A DNA stretch of 34,990 nt from Terriglobia bacterium (GTDB lineage Bacteria; Acidobacteriota; Terriglobia; Bryobacterales; Bryobacteraceae): the NCBI GenBank assembly GCA_021325175.1, contig JAJPHS010000127.1, positions 76,909-111,898 of the forward strand. The letters run 5' to 3'. A program made the position numbers and the translations under genes. The notes under the pieces were generated by a model, which ran no database searches, was not told the DNA's origin, and was given only the letters and a program-made list of their open reading frames with translations. Shown piece after piece: positions 24,914 through 33,505 of this stretch. How positions within the stretch are numbered: position 1 is the first letter of the stretch; every line of letters starts with the position of its first letter.

Positions 24914-27222
24914 TCGCTGTGCTGGAGCAAGTCCTGAATCTTACTTTTTTCGTCCGTCGAAGGATTGTCTTTGAGCGCGGTCTCGAACTCGCGTTTGGCG
25001 CCCGATCGGTCGCCTTTCTGAAGCAGCGCCATTCCGTAATGGAAATGGAACGTGGGATTGTGCGGGTCCTTCTGAACCAGATCCGTGAACACGCGCACGG
25101 CGTCCTCGCTCATATTTTTCTTGATGTAGATCCAGCCGAGCGTATCGGCGATATCGAACGACGTCGGCGCCTTCTGCCGCGCGCGCTGCGCCATCGTCAA
25201 AGCCTGATCGAGATCATTGCCCTCCTCGGCTTTAATAAAGGCCAGGTTGTTCAGAGCCACCGGATGGTCGGGCTCGATTTTGAGGATCTGCTCGTAAATC
25301 GGCTTGGCCTGCTCGCGCTTTCCCGTGCCGTCCATCAGCAGTCCCAGTTGCAGCAGACACGCGGTGCTATTCGGCGCTTCCTGCGCGCAGCGGCGGAATG
25401 AATCGATGGACGCGTTCAGGTCGCCCTTCCGGCGCTCGGTCTCGCCCAACTGGAACAGCAGGCTGGGCGATTTCGGCTCCTTGGCGAGCAGATCTTTATA
25501 AATCGCGATCGCGTCGTCGTAGCGTTCGGCACGGACGTCCAGATGAGCCAGGAACAGCTTCAGATCGCTGCGCTGCGGCTCCTTGTTGACGGCGTTCTGC
25601 GCTTCCTTGATGGCGTCCGCCATGCGCCCTTCGCTCACCAGCGCCTCGGTGAGACCGCCCAAACCGCGATGATCGTTGGGATTGGATTTATTCAACTCGG
25701 CGAAAATCTGCTCGGCGCGTTTGTAATCCCTGTCCTGCCAGGCCAGGTAGCCGGCCTGATAGCGAGCTTCCGCGTTCTGCGGAAACACCTTACCGATGTA
25801 ATCGATTTCCTGCCGCGCTTTGTCCTTATCGCCCATGATCAGCAGCGCGCTCGACCGCAGCAGGTGAGCTTGCAAATTGTTTTGGTCGATGGCCAGAATG
25901 TCGTCGGCGGCCTTGAGCGCCTTGCCGGAGTCGTTCTTGGAAAGATAAATTTTTGCGAGCAATTCTCTTCCGGCGATGAAATCGGGCCTGATCTTGATCG
26001 CCTCTTCCAGTTGAAGCCGGGCCGCGTCGATATCAGGCGGCGTTTTGGCGATCAGAGCCCGCGCGTAATTGAAGCGGTACAGATGATTCTGCGGCGACTT
26101 CGAAACCAGCGATTGCAAATCGTTGGCGGCGATGTTGATCTGCTCGCGGTCGCCGGTGGTCAGCATCAGCGCCGCGCGCATGGCGATCGCATCCACATCC
26201 TTGGGATTATCCTTGAGCACCGTGTTCAGCATTGACCGCGCGTCCTGATTGTCGCCGTGCGCCGCGTACAGCTCCACCATGCGTTTCTGGTACAGCGCCT
26301 TGTCCTTGGGGAAATCCTTCATCGCGATCTGATACTGTTCCTTGGCGCGATCGTATTCGCGCGCGCGGAACAGAAAAAAGTCGCCGGCAAGCAGATGGCC
26401 TTCGGGAAATTTCTTCTCATCGCTCAGCCGCTGGATCACCGCGTCCAGCTCCGGCCGGCGCTGGAGAAGGTAATAATGCTGCGCCAGTTGCAGCAGGTAC
26501 TGCGCCTGGTTCGGATTGGCGTCGATCTTCTGCTTCAGCACCTGTTCGGCTTCGTCCGTCTTGTTCTGGCGCATGTACTGGATGTACAGCAGATCGTACA
26601 TCGGCGAAAAATTCTTGTGGCTGGCGATCACATCGTGCGCCAGCTTTTCGGCTTCCGGCATCCGGTTGGTGAACGCCAGCGCCTCGAAGTAGGAGATCAC
26701 CAGCTCCGGCGCAAGCGGCTTTGCGGCATTGGCCTTTTCGAACTCCGGCACCGCGTCGGCCGGCTTTCCCGAAATCAGGGCCAACTGCCCCTTGATCCGA
26801 TGGCCATCGAAGGAGTTCGGGTCCTTCTTGAGAAGCTTCCCCGTCAGGTCGTCCAGATCGGTGGCGATCTGCGAACGGTGCTTCGGGTCCTGCGCCGCCG
26901 CGACCAGATAAATGTCGCAGAGCTTGATCATCGCGTCGGTATTATCGGGCTGCAACGATACCGCGCGCTGAAGCTGATGGACGGCATCGCCATAGTTGGC
27001 CAGCTTCAGATCCGTCAGGCCCAACCGGTAATACGCTTCGCCGAAGCGCAGGTCCTTTTGCAGAGCCTTGCGATACATGATCGACGCTTCCTTGTACTTG
27101 CCCTTGGCGAAAAACTTGTTTCCGTTTTCAAGGTAGCGTTGCGCCTGTGCCTTCGGGTCCCGGCTGCACGACGCCAAAATTACGACTAGAGGCAGTAGCC
27201 TCAGTAATTTACGGCTTAACAT
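24910..27222 (-). CDS. TPR-repeat lipoprotein (PrsT-like)
   Basis: The protein is 770 residues from the ATG at 27222 (GTG 27240 is an alternative). A short basic-hydrophobic signal and lipobox VILASC put a lipid-anchored cysteine near residue 19. The rest is at least a dozen tetratricopeptide repeats, for example YLENGNKFFAKGKYKEAS near the start and PVALNNLAFIKAEEGND near the end. Size and layout resemble the PEP-CTERM-associated TPR lipoprotein PrsT, although such resemblance is easy among TPR proteins. It is likely a periplasmic scaffold. It is co-translated with the CPBP protease, a pairing that supports an exosortase-like or envelope-assembly link. Confidence 0.85.
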   Translation of the reverse strand: MLSRKLLRLLPLVVILASCSRDPKAQAQRYLENGNKFFAKGKYKEASIMYRKALQKDLRFGEAYYRLGLTDLKLANYGDAVHQLQRAVSLQPDNTDAMIKLCDIYLVAAAQDPKHRSQIATDLDDLTGKLLKKDPNSFDGHRIKGQLALISGKPADAVPEFEKANAAKPLAPELVISYFEALAFTNRMPEAEKLAHDVIASHKNFSPMYDLLYIQYMRQNKTDEAEQVLKQKIDANPNQAQYLLQLAQHYYLLQRRPELDAVIQRLSDEKKFPEGHLLAGDFFLFRAREYDRAKEQYQIAMKDFPKDKALYQKRMVELYAAHGDNQDARSMLNTVLKDNPKDVDAIAMRAALMLTTGDREQINIAANDLQSLVSKSPQNHLYRFNYARALIAKTPPDIDAARLQLEEAIKIRPDFIAGRELLAKIYLSKNDSGKALKAADDILAIDQNNLQAHLLRSSALLIMGDKDKARQEIDYIGKVFPQNAEARYQAGYLAWQDRDYKRAEQIFAELNKSNPNDHRGLGGLTEALVSEGRMADAIKEAQNAVNKEPQRSDLKLFLAHLDVRAERYDDAIAIYKDLLAKEPKSPSLLFQLGETERRKGDLNASIDSFRRCAQEAPNSTACLLQLGLLMDGTGKREQAKPIYEQILKIEPDHPVALNNLAFIKAEEGNDLDQALTMAQRARQKAPTSFDIADTLGWIYIKKNMSEDAVRVFTDLVQKDPHNPTFHFHYGMALLQKGDRSGAKREFETALKDNPSTDEKSKIQDLLQHSD

Positions 27223-27263
27223 CACTCTTAAGTAAAGCACAATCGCGGGACGGTGAAAAGGTA

Positions 27264-28085
27264 CTAACGTTCTGGCCCGTGAAGCGTCAAATCGCGTCCG
27301 GCAGGCTGATAAATGATCGCGATGACGTCGCGAACATATTGTTCATCTGAAATTTGTTCCGCCACTTCTTCCGGATAGGGCGCGGCGGCCCGAAAGCGGC
27401 GGGCCAAATCGGCGAAAAAGGTTAGCCGCGCGGCGGGATCCAGGCGATCGCGCCGGATTAGCGCCTCCAGACCGATCCGCGCCAGCTCCGGCGTGACTTT
27501 CTGGCGCAGCCGGGCCGCCAAATGCCGCGATTCGGCGAGCGTATTGTACTTTCCCGGCGCAATCCGGTCCAGATCCGGCGCCACGACCTGGGGAGTCCGG
27601 ATCACCACCGTTCCCGCCGCAAGGTCGCCCAGGCGCTGATAGTAACGGTTAAATACGCAGGCCGCGCCGCCGACCAGATAAAACAACGGCAGCCCGTCCA
27701 AAAAACGCATCAAGTTGCGGACAATGATCTGCGCCGGCTCCAGCCGCAAGCCTCGCGAATCGACCACGCGCAGGCCAAGCAAACGTTTGCCGATGGTCTG
27801 TCCGCGCCAGAACCACTCGCAGGCCGCCGCATAGACCAGCGTAAGCGCGAAATAAACAATGACGTGCAGGCCGGCGCTCAAATCCTCGGCGAAAATCGCC
27901 AGCGCGCCGAGGATTTTCTGGAGAATCGAATCGATCGCGGCGATCGCGGCGAAGTCGATGGCCAGCGCGAGCATCCGGCTGAACGGTCCGGCCAGCGGCA
28001 GCGCAAATTCGATCCCTTCCGGCGTTCGAATGCGGAGAACACTTGCTTTCCCGGGCGGGCCGATTTCCGGGTTGTTACCGGGCAA
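27264..28085 (-). CDS. RDD family membrane protein
   Basis: A 273-residue protein with an RDD domain over about residues 30-165: RMLALAIDF carries the Arg and Asp of the family name, and GQTIGKRLLGLRVVD is the second signature. It has about three transmembrane helices and a cytoplasmic C-terminal tail of about 100 residues rich in Arg/Ala. The start is TTG at 28085, with AAGGAG about 10 bases upstream, overlapping the speE-like 3' end by 11 bases. RDD proteins have been proposed as transporters or membrane chaperones; no specific role can be given. Spacing to the TPR gene is 41 bases. Confidence 0.82.
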   Translation of the reverse strand: MPGNNPEIGPPGKASVLRIRTPEGIEFALPLAGPFSRMLALAIDFAAIAAIDSILQKILGALAIFAEDLSAGLHVIVYFALTLVYAAACEWFWRGQTIGKRLLGLRVVDSRGLRLEPAQIIVRNLMRFLDGLPLFYLVGGAACVFNRYYQRLGDLAAGTVVIRTPQVVAPDLDRIAPGKYNTLAESRHLAARLRQKVTPELARIGLEALIRRDRLDPAARLTFFADLARRFRAAAPYPEEVAEQISDEQYVRDVIAIIYQPAGRDLTLHGPER

Positions 28086-29568
28086 TATCTTTCCACTCCT
28101 TTTCGTAGTAGCGGACTAAAATCTGATCGTTCAGCCGATTCACCTCCGCCTGCACCGGCTTCATGTCTTCAGGAAAATCGAAAAGCTGGGGAATAATCGA
28201 GACGGTTAAAAACTTCATGCCCGCGGGCAGCGTCGATGGCGGATGCCACTGGCTGCCGGCCAGGGTGAAGCCCCACTCGCCGAAGCTCGGAACGTAGACG
28301 TGATACGGCCAGGTCTGAAATCCGGCTTGATGAAGCGTATCGACCACGCACCAGTAGCTCTGGCGCGAAAACATCGGCGACGTGCTCTGCACCACCACCA
28401 GTCCGTTTTCGGCCACGCGCTTCTTCAGCAAACGGTAAAACGCGGAAGTGTACAGCTTGCCCAGCGAATAGCTGGTGGGATCGGGAAAATCGACCACCAC
28501 GAAATCCCAGGCGCCGCGCGTTTCCTCCAGCCACGGGAAGGCGTCGGCGTTGATCACGTGCACGCGCGGATTGCGAAACGAATAGCCGTTGAGCGGCGCG
28601 AGCATGGGATGATCCGTGAATAAGCGGATCATCTCCGGATCCAGATCGACCAGCGTAATCGATTCCAGATTCGGATACTTCAGCAGCTCTCGAACCGCCA
28701 GGCCGTCGCCGCCGCCCAGCACCAGCGCGCGGCGCGCCCACGGCAGCGATGACAATCCCGGATGCACCAGCGATTCGTGATAGCGATACTCGTCGCGCGA
28801 GCTGAACTGCAAATGGGAGTTGAGAAACAACCGTATGTCGTCTTTCCAGCGCGTCACCACGATGCGCTGGTAGCGCGTCTGGCGCTCGAAAATCACTTCG
28901 TCGGCGAAAAGCTGGTTGTCGGCCTGAGATTGAATCCAGTTCGAGGCGGCCATGCCTCCGCCGAGCAGCAGCAGCACGGCGCCGCATGCCGCCCGCAGTC
29001 CCGATCGCGACGGCAGTTGATCGCGAAACAGAAATGTGGACCACAGGGCGACCGCGGCATTAATCACTCCGAACAGAAGCGCCGCGCGAACCAGGCCAAG
29101 CTTGGGCACCAGCCACAGCGGAAAGGCGATAGACGCGCCAAGCGCGCCCAGATAATCGAACGTCAGCACGTGCGAAACCAGATCGCGCAGATGAAATCGC
29201 CCCTCGAGAATCCGCATCAGCAGCGGGATCTCCAGGCCCACCAGAATTCCAACCGCGATTACCAGCAAATAAAGCGCCAGATCGAAGGCGTGCGTATACG
29301 CGAAGGCCAGAAACAACAGCGAGGAAGAAAATCCGCCGACCATCGCCACCATCAGCTCGATTTCGACGAATCGCGCGATCAGCGAGCGGCTCAGGTAACG
29401 CGAGGCCGCGCTCCCCAGCCCCATGGCGAACAGATACGTCCCGATGACGGTCGAAAACTGCAAAACGCTGTCGCCGAGCAGATAGCTGGCAAGCGTTCCC
29501 GCGATCAGCTCATAGATCAGCCCGCAGGCGGCGATCAGCAGAACGGATAGGAAAAGAACGACGGCCAT
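28075..29568 (-). CDS. Spermidine synthase-like aminopropyltransferase with N-terminal membrane domain (COG4262-type)
   Basis: A 497-residue fusion. Residues 1-215 form about seven transmembrane helices (from ACGLIYELIAGTLASYLLGD). Residues 235-490 form a spermidine synthase fold with the nucleotide loop GGGDG (285-289), the acidic VDLDPEM, NADAFPW, and the catalytic VVVDFPDP (Asp360 and Asp363; the usual DSxDP has Phe in place of Ser). The family transfers aminopropyl from decarboxylated AdoMet to an amine acceptor. Together with the AdoMet decarboxylase gene four genes upstream it makes a complete donor-plus-transferase pair, anchored at the membrane. The acceptor could be putrescine or something unusual. 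TTATCCT in the 69-base gap before it may be an internal promoter; there is no strong Shine-Dalgarno sequence. Confidence 0.88.
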   Translation of the reverse strand: MAVVLFLSVLLIAACGLIYELIAGTLASYLLGDSVLQFSTVIGTYLFAMGLGSAASRYLSRSLIARFVEIELMVAMVGGFSSSLLFLAFAYTHAFDLALYLLVIAVGILVGLEIPLLMRILEGRFHLRDLVSHVLTFDYLGALGASIAFPLWLVPKLGLVRAALLFGVINAAVALWSTFLFRDQLPSRSGLRAACGAVLLLLGGGMAASNWIQSQADNQLFADEVIFERQTRYQRIVVTRWKDDIRLFLNSHLQFSSRDEYRYHESLVHPGLSSLPWARRALVLGGGDGLAVRELLKYPNLESITLVDLDPEMIRLFTDHPMLAPLNGYSFRNPRVHVINADAFPWLEETRGAWDFVVVDFPDPTSYSLGKLYTSAFYRLLKKRVAENGLVVVQSTSPMFSRQSYWCVVDTLHQAGFQTWPYHVYVPSFGEWGFTLAGSQWHPPSTLPAGMKFLTVSIIPQLFDFPEDMKPVQAEVNRLNDQILVRYYEKEWKDIAR

Positions 29569-29637
29569 GGAAGTCGGAAAGCGTTAGCCTTCAGGATAAA
29601 CCCTCGCGGCGTTCCGGCTTCCCGCGCCGTCCGGGCA

Positions 29638-29850
29638 TTAGTGCACCGCCGCCGCGATAATAATGCACATCCCCAGAGAAATCGCGCCGATCAGGATCGC
29701 CAGCGCGACGTTTTTGTCCTTCACGATCTCGTTCCAGAGATGATAAGGCGTCATCTTGTCGACGATCAGGAACGCGAGCATGAAGATCACAATGCCTAAA
29801 AGCGCGTAAACCACCGCATTCAGAAACTGCCCGGGTTGGAATTGATCCAT
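29638..29850 (-). CDS. DUF350 (YjfL-like) small membrane protein
   Basis: A 70-residue protein with two transmembrane helices (about 10-30 and 47-68) separated by the polar loop VDKMTPYHLWNEIVKDKN, the pattern of one DUF350 unit. E. coli YjfL-type proteins usually carry two such units, so this is a half-size form. GGAGG lies 10 bases before the ATG. DUF350 genes recur beside polyamine, SPFH and DUF4178 genes; function is not established. It may oligomerise into a membrane channel or scaffold, which is speculation. Confidence 0.82.
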   Translation of the reverse strand: MDQFQPGQFLNAVVYALLGIVIFMLAFLIVDKMTPYHLWNEIVKDKNVALAILIGAISLGMCIIIAAAVH

Positions 29851-29871
29851 TGGTTGATTTCCTCCGAGGGG

Positions 29872-30057
29872 TTATTTCCCTCCGACGTAGCGTGGATAAA
29901 AGCCGTAATGCGAGCGGTACGCGCCGGGATTATCGCGCACCGTTTTCGGAACATTCTTCAACTGATTCACCGGCGTGAGCGACCAGCCCCGATACTCCGC
30001 CCAGGTGGTTCCGGTAAGCAGCAGCAGCGAGTAAACAATATAAGCGGTGTAGCGCAT
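29872..30057 (-). CDS. Small secreted hypothetical protein within the polyamine/SPFH cluster
   Basis: A 61-residue protein with an N-terminal signal-like helix (MRYTAYIVYSLLLLTGTTWA) and a mature part of about 41 residues rich in Tyr, Pro and Asn (YRGWSLTPVNQLKNVPKTVR ... YPRYVGG). It is real by context: 3 bases after the DUF4178 stop, 21 bases before the DUF350 gene, and with AGGGGA upstream. No family is recognised. It could be a periplasmic subunit or substrate of the system. Confidence 0.7.
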   Translation of the reverse strand: MRYTAYIVYSLLLLTGTTWAEYRGWSLTPVNQLKNVPKTVRDNPGAYRSHYGFYPRYVGGK

Positions 30058-30060
30058 TCT

Positions 30061-31422
30061 TTATTCCCCTATGCTCTCGATCGCGGATCCCACGGCGCTC
30101 ATCAGCATCGACGAGGATTTCACCGGGCCGCTGCTTTGCGCCCAGCGCTGCTTTTCAAAAGACCGCCGGCGAAGACTCGAAATCGCCGGTGGGATCAGCA
30201 GCAGAATTCCCGCGATCCAGAACCAGGCGTAATTCGGAACATCGTGGCGGATCGTAATATCATACGCGACGGCATTGTACTTCTTTGTTCCGTTGCGATA
30301 CGGCCCGGCGGCGTCCATCTCCGGCTCGACGCGCAGATAGTAGCGGCCCGGCGGCACCGAGGGCAGATACGCGGTCGAGGTCTGGCCGCCTTCGGTCCAG
30401 GAGCCGTCGCTGTCGGTGCCGTGATAATAGCTCACTTCGCGGCCGAAATCGTAAGCCGAGCCGGTGTCGTCGTTGATCAGGGCGAAGTTGAAATACGCCC
30501 AGTTGTTGTTGACATCGGCATGAACAATCAATTGCAGACCGGAGGCGCGGCCGTCGATGTTGAACACCGGGGTGACGAAAGACGGCTCCGGCTGAAGCGT
30601 CGAAAAGTAATAAGAGTTGCGAAAAACGACGTTTTCACGGCTAAAAACCGCGAAAAACATCGCTAATCCGGCAAGCAGCAGCAGCATCAGCAAACAGGCG
30701 GGCCACATGCTTCCCTTGCCCTCGTACGGTGACGGCTGATTCAGATAGATGCCGCGCGGCCGCTCGGGCTTGCCGGGAAGCGAGAACGCCTGCCAGATCG
30801 CGTCCGCCGGAGTATATTCGCCGCGCGACCAGGTGATCTCATCCCGCGTCGTTTCCGAGGAAAGCACGAAAGGCGGATGAATGAAATCGTCGCAGATCAC
30901 TTTTTCGCCCACCTGCACGCGCCACGGAAATTCGCCGAGGACGAAAGAGGTCATCGCCTCGCATCCGGAAAAATGTTTGTAATGCTTGCCTTCGAAGGAA
31001 ACGGCGGGACGTCCGCCGAGCGCCAGCCGCTCCGGCATTGGCTCCAGCGGCGTCACGAAATTCCAGTGGCCCTGATATTCGGTGAGATAGCGGAAGCCTT
31101 TATAAGGATTGAACAGAAGATATTCATCCCAGGAATCGGAGTCTTCGACGGCCATCCGCTGCTGAAACCCGATCGCCTCCCATTCCGCGCCGGCGAGCTT
31201 GCCGCGAGTCCCCAGCGGAATTTTTAAATCGCAGCGCTGCGCCTCCTGAATCTGCCCCAGGATTTTAATCTCCGGTTCCGAGGTATCGAGCGTGGTCAGG
31301 CAGTTCGGGCAGACGACGGTGAGGGTGTGGCCGAAGCCGCGCAGCGCCACCGCCGCGCCGCAGTTCGGGCAGTTGAGCGCGCGAGCTTTGACCACCGGCG
31401 GCGTGACTAGAGATGATGCCAT
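30061..31422 (-). CDS. DUF4178 protein with zinc ribbon and two transmembrane helices
   Basis: A 453-residue protein. An N-terminal zinc ribbon (Cys18, Cys21, Cys38, Cys41: CPNCG ... CPNC) is followed by DUF4178-type beta domains (about 60-215; GKLAGAEWEAIGFQQR, DEYLLFNPYKGFRYL). After a linker come a transmembrane helix near 240-262 and an extracytoplasmic beta domain (about 280-395; GLQLIVHADVNNNW, PPGRYYLRVEPE). A second helix near 398-415 and a short basic tail complete it. The outer domain looks like a jelly-roll or immunoglobulin-like fold. It could link a cytoplasmic zinc-ribbon scaffold to the periplasm. Function unknown. A weak AAGG is the only ribosome-binding signal. Confidence 0.82.
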   Translation of the reverse strand: MASSLVTPPVVKARALNCPNCGAAVALRGFGHTLTVVCPNCLTTLDTSEPEIKILGQIQEAQRCDLKIPLGTRGKLAGAEWEAIGFQQRMAVEDSDSWDEYLLFNPYKGFRYLTEYQGHWNFVTPLEPMPERLALGGRPAVSFEGKHYKHFSGCEAMTSFVLGEFPWRVQVGEKVICDDFIHPPFVLSSETTRDEITWSRGEYTPADAIWQAFSLPGKPERPRGIYLNQPSPYEGKGSMWPACLLMLLLLAGLAMFFAVFSRENVVFRNSYYFSTLQPEPSFVTPVFNIDGRASGLQLIVHADVNNNWAYFNFALINDDTGSAYDFGREVSYYHGTDSDGSWTEGGQTSTAYLPSVPPGRYYLRVEPEMDAAGPYRNGTKKYNAVAYDITIRHDVPNYAWFWIAGILLLIPPAISSLRRRSFEKQRWAQSSGPVKSSSMLMSAVGSAIESIGE

Positions 31423-31450
31423 TTACGCCGGCCTTGACGCGAAACCGAAA

Positions 31451-32083
31451 TCACTTCCATCCCTCGAACTGGCGCAGATTCTTCAATTGCAGATCTTCGA
31501 ACTCCACCCATTCCCCGACAAAAAGCAGCGGCGGATTCTCACTGTAATCGATGGTCCCGAACGCCGGCCCCGATGTGCGCAAATCGGCGAAGAGCATGTC
31601 GGATTTCTCATAATAAGGAAACGGCAGCTCGCCTTCAAAGCCCTTATAGATCGCCACGGTGAGGGTGGACACCTCGAAGTCGGTGTTTTGATAGCGCAGG
31701 CGCTTGCCGCGCGAGATCTGCTCCTCGGTTGGAAGCTGGCTGCCGCCGGCCAGAAACGAGACCGCGTATTCTAATTGCGCATCCGAGAGCCACCCGCTCT
31801 GCCCGTCGGCCATCACGATGTGCCATTCGTTCCACCCGCCCTGCTCCCATTGATAAACCAACCGTCCAGTGACCTGAAATTTATTTCCCTTGTACACGCC
31901 CTCGGTGAGCAGTTGGATTGGCGAGGGATCGGGCGGCAGATCGGCGACTTTGCCCACGGTTTTCAGGTCCAGATCGGAGCGGATCAGAACCGATTTGCAG
32001 AAAGGGCAGGCGGCCTGCACCGCGCCCGACCAGCGGAACTCTACCGGGGCGCCGCAGTTAGGACAGTTCGTTCCGCGGCTCAT
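31451..32083 (-). CDS. DUF4178 protein with zinc ribbon, soluble
   Basis: A 210-residue protein with a zinc ribbon (Cys7, Cys10, Cys26, Cys29) and a DUF4178-type beta domain (VYKGNKFQVTGRLVYQWEQG, WNEWHIVMADGQSGWLSD). There are no transmembrane segments. It looks like a soluble relative of the larger neighbour's cytoplasmic half, suggesting duplication. It overlaps the AdoMet decarboxylase stop (ATGA), so the two are co-translated. Function unknown; probably a cytoplasmic partner of the SPFH protein, which also carries a zinc ribbon. Confidence 0.82.
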   Translation of the reverse strand: MSRGTNCPNCGAPVEFRWSGAVQAACPFCKSVLIRSDLDLKTVGKVADLPPDPSPIQLLTEGVYKGNKFQVTGRLVYQWEQGGWNEWHIVMADGQSGWLSDAQLEYAVSFLAGGSQLPTEEQISRGKRLRYQNTDFEVSTLTVAIYKGFEGELPFPYYEKSDMLFADLRTSGPAFGTIDYSENPPLLFVGEWVEFEDLQLKNLRQFEGWK

Positions 32084-32460
32084 CGGCGATACGGACGATC
32101 CAGCTTCCGCACCTCCACCGAACCCGCGCCGAATCGGCTTTTCAGCTCGTCTTCAAAATCCCAGTCGGGACGCGGGCGGCAGCAGAATACGTTCAGGCAC
32201 AGCGACTGAAACTCGGGGAAGGTGTGGCACGCCAGATGCGATTCCTCAAGCAAGGCAAGCCCGGTGATTCCGCCGCCCGAAAACTGGTGCCACTGGGCTT
32301 CGGCGGCGGGATGCAAATTGAGTCCTTCGACCAGGCGGCCGAACAGCGCGCATAAGGCCTGGCGATCAGACAGCGCCGCCGGATCGCAGCCGTGCGCTTC
32401 GATGATCCACTCGCATCCCGACATCACCATGCTCTTTGCTCGTTCAAAGGCGCGGACCAT
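32080..32460 (-). CDS. speD: S-adenosylmethionine decarboxylase, bacterial class 1B-like
   Basis: The protein is 126 residues from the ATG at 32460, which overlaps the SPFH stop (TGATG) and has AAGG just upstream; GTG 32481 and ATG 32430 are alternatives. The self-cleavage site is LLEESHLACHTFPE: cleavage between Glu73 and Ser74 gives the pyruvoyl cofactor. Spacing to the other catalytic residues matches the Thermotoga enzyme (Ser63, His68, Cys83) exactly: Ser74, His79, Cys94. It makes decarboxylated AdoMet, the aminopropyl donor for the spermidine synthase-like protein of the same operon. Six cysteines within about 70 residues is more than usual. Confidence 0.9.
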   Translation of the reverse strand: MVRAFERAKSMVMSGCEWIIEAHGCDPAALSDRQALCALFGRLVEGLNLHPAAEAQWHQFSGGGITGLALLEESHLACHTFPEFQSLCLNVFCCRPRPDWDFEDELKSRFGAGSVEVRKLDRPYRR

Positions 32461-33476
32461 CAGCCTTGCGAGCTTCCGCACTCCGGACAGAATTTCGCGT
32501 TCTTCGGAATCGATTTGCCGCAGTTGATGCAGAATTTCGTCTCGGCCGCTGGTGTTGCGGGAGCAGACGGCGCCGGACCACCTGCCGGCGCCGCGGGCGC
32601 CGCGGGCGGAGGCTGCTCGCCGGGACGCAGCGCATTCGCCATGGTTTGGGCCATCGTGAATCCCGCGCCTAAACCCGCCCCGATTCCGGCGATTCCGCCT
32701 TCATTCGCCGCCGCGATGGGCATCGAATTGGCCACCTGAAACTGCGTATACTTGCCCATATCGCCGAGCATGTTCATGCCGATTCTGGTATCGAGAAGTT
32801 TTTGCAGCTCTTCGGGCAACGAAAGATTCTCGACGACGAAGCTGTCGAGCGCCAGGCCGAGATCGGCGAAAACCGGCTTCAATCCCTCGCCAATGCGGTT
32901 GCCCAACTCTGTCTGATTCGCCGCCATATCGAGAAACGGCAGCGTCGATTCCGCGAACGCGCTGGTCATGCGGCCAATGATAGTATTGCGAAGCTGGCCT
33001 TCAATGTCGGGCACGCGATAGATTTCGCGCGTGCCGCTCACCTTGCTGTAAAACACCCGCGGATCGGCGATGTGCCAGGAATAGATTCCGTAGCCGCGCA
33101 GCCGCACCGCGCCGAATTCCTTATCGCGAATCGTGATGGGCGTGGCCGTGCCCCAGCGCTGATCGGTCTGGATGCGGGTGGAGAAGAAATAAACGTCGCT
33201 TTTAAACGGCGAGTTGAATTTCTTGTCCCAGTTCATCAGATCCGTCAGGATCGGTAGATTTTCCGTGGTGAGGGTGTATAATCCCGGGCCGAACACGTCG
33301 GCGACGCGGCCTTCGTTGACAAAAACCGCCATCTGCGATTCGCGCACCGTCAGCTTCCCGCCATTCATAATTTCCATGTTGTTCATGGGGAAGCGATAGC
33401 TGAGTATGCCATCTTCCGGCTCGGTGTACTGGATGACCGAGATCCATTGTCTGGCGATGAAATCGCGAAGCGCCAT
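32460..33476 (-). CDS. SPFH/band-7 domain protein with C-terminal zinc ribbon (YdjI-like)
   Basis: The protein is 338 residues from the ATG at 33476, chosen because GGAGG lies 8 bases upstream; the longer frame to 33503 includes that site. The SPFH domain spans about residues 20-250 (VRESQMAVFVNEGRVADVFG, GPGLYTL). A Gly/Ala-rich stretch near 260-285 and a Pro/Ala linker lead to a zinc ribbon (Cys316, Cys319, Cys330, Cys333). There is no transmembrane helix, as in the YdjI/virion-core-like branch of the family. SPFH proteins build oligomeric rings or membrane microdomains. It is the first gene of the polyamine/DUF4178 operon and probably its scaffold. Confidence 0.88.
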   Translation of the reverse strand: MALRDFIARQWISVIQYTEPEDGILSYRFPMNNMEIMNGGKLTVRESQMAVFVNEGRVADVFGPGLYTLTTENLPILTDLMNWDKKFNSPFKSDVYFFSTRIQTDQRWGTATPITIRDKEFGAVRLRGYGIYSWHIADPRVFYSKVSGTREIYRVPDIEGQLRNTIIGRMTSAFAESTLPFLDMAANQTELGNRIGEGLKPVFADLGLALDSFVVENLSLPEELQKLLDTRIGMNMLGDMGKYTQFQVANSMPIAAANEGGIAGIGAGLGAGFTMAQTMANALRPGEQPPPAAPAAPAGGPAPSAPATPAAETKFCINCGKSIPKNAKFCPECGSSQG

Positions 33477-33505
33477 TTGGAAGTCCTCCGGTTTCTGTTT
33501 CACAA

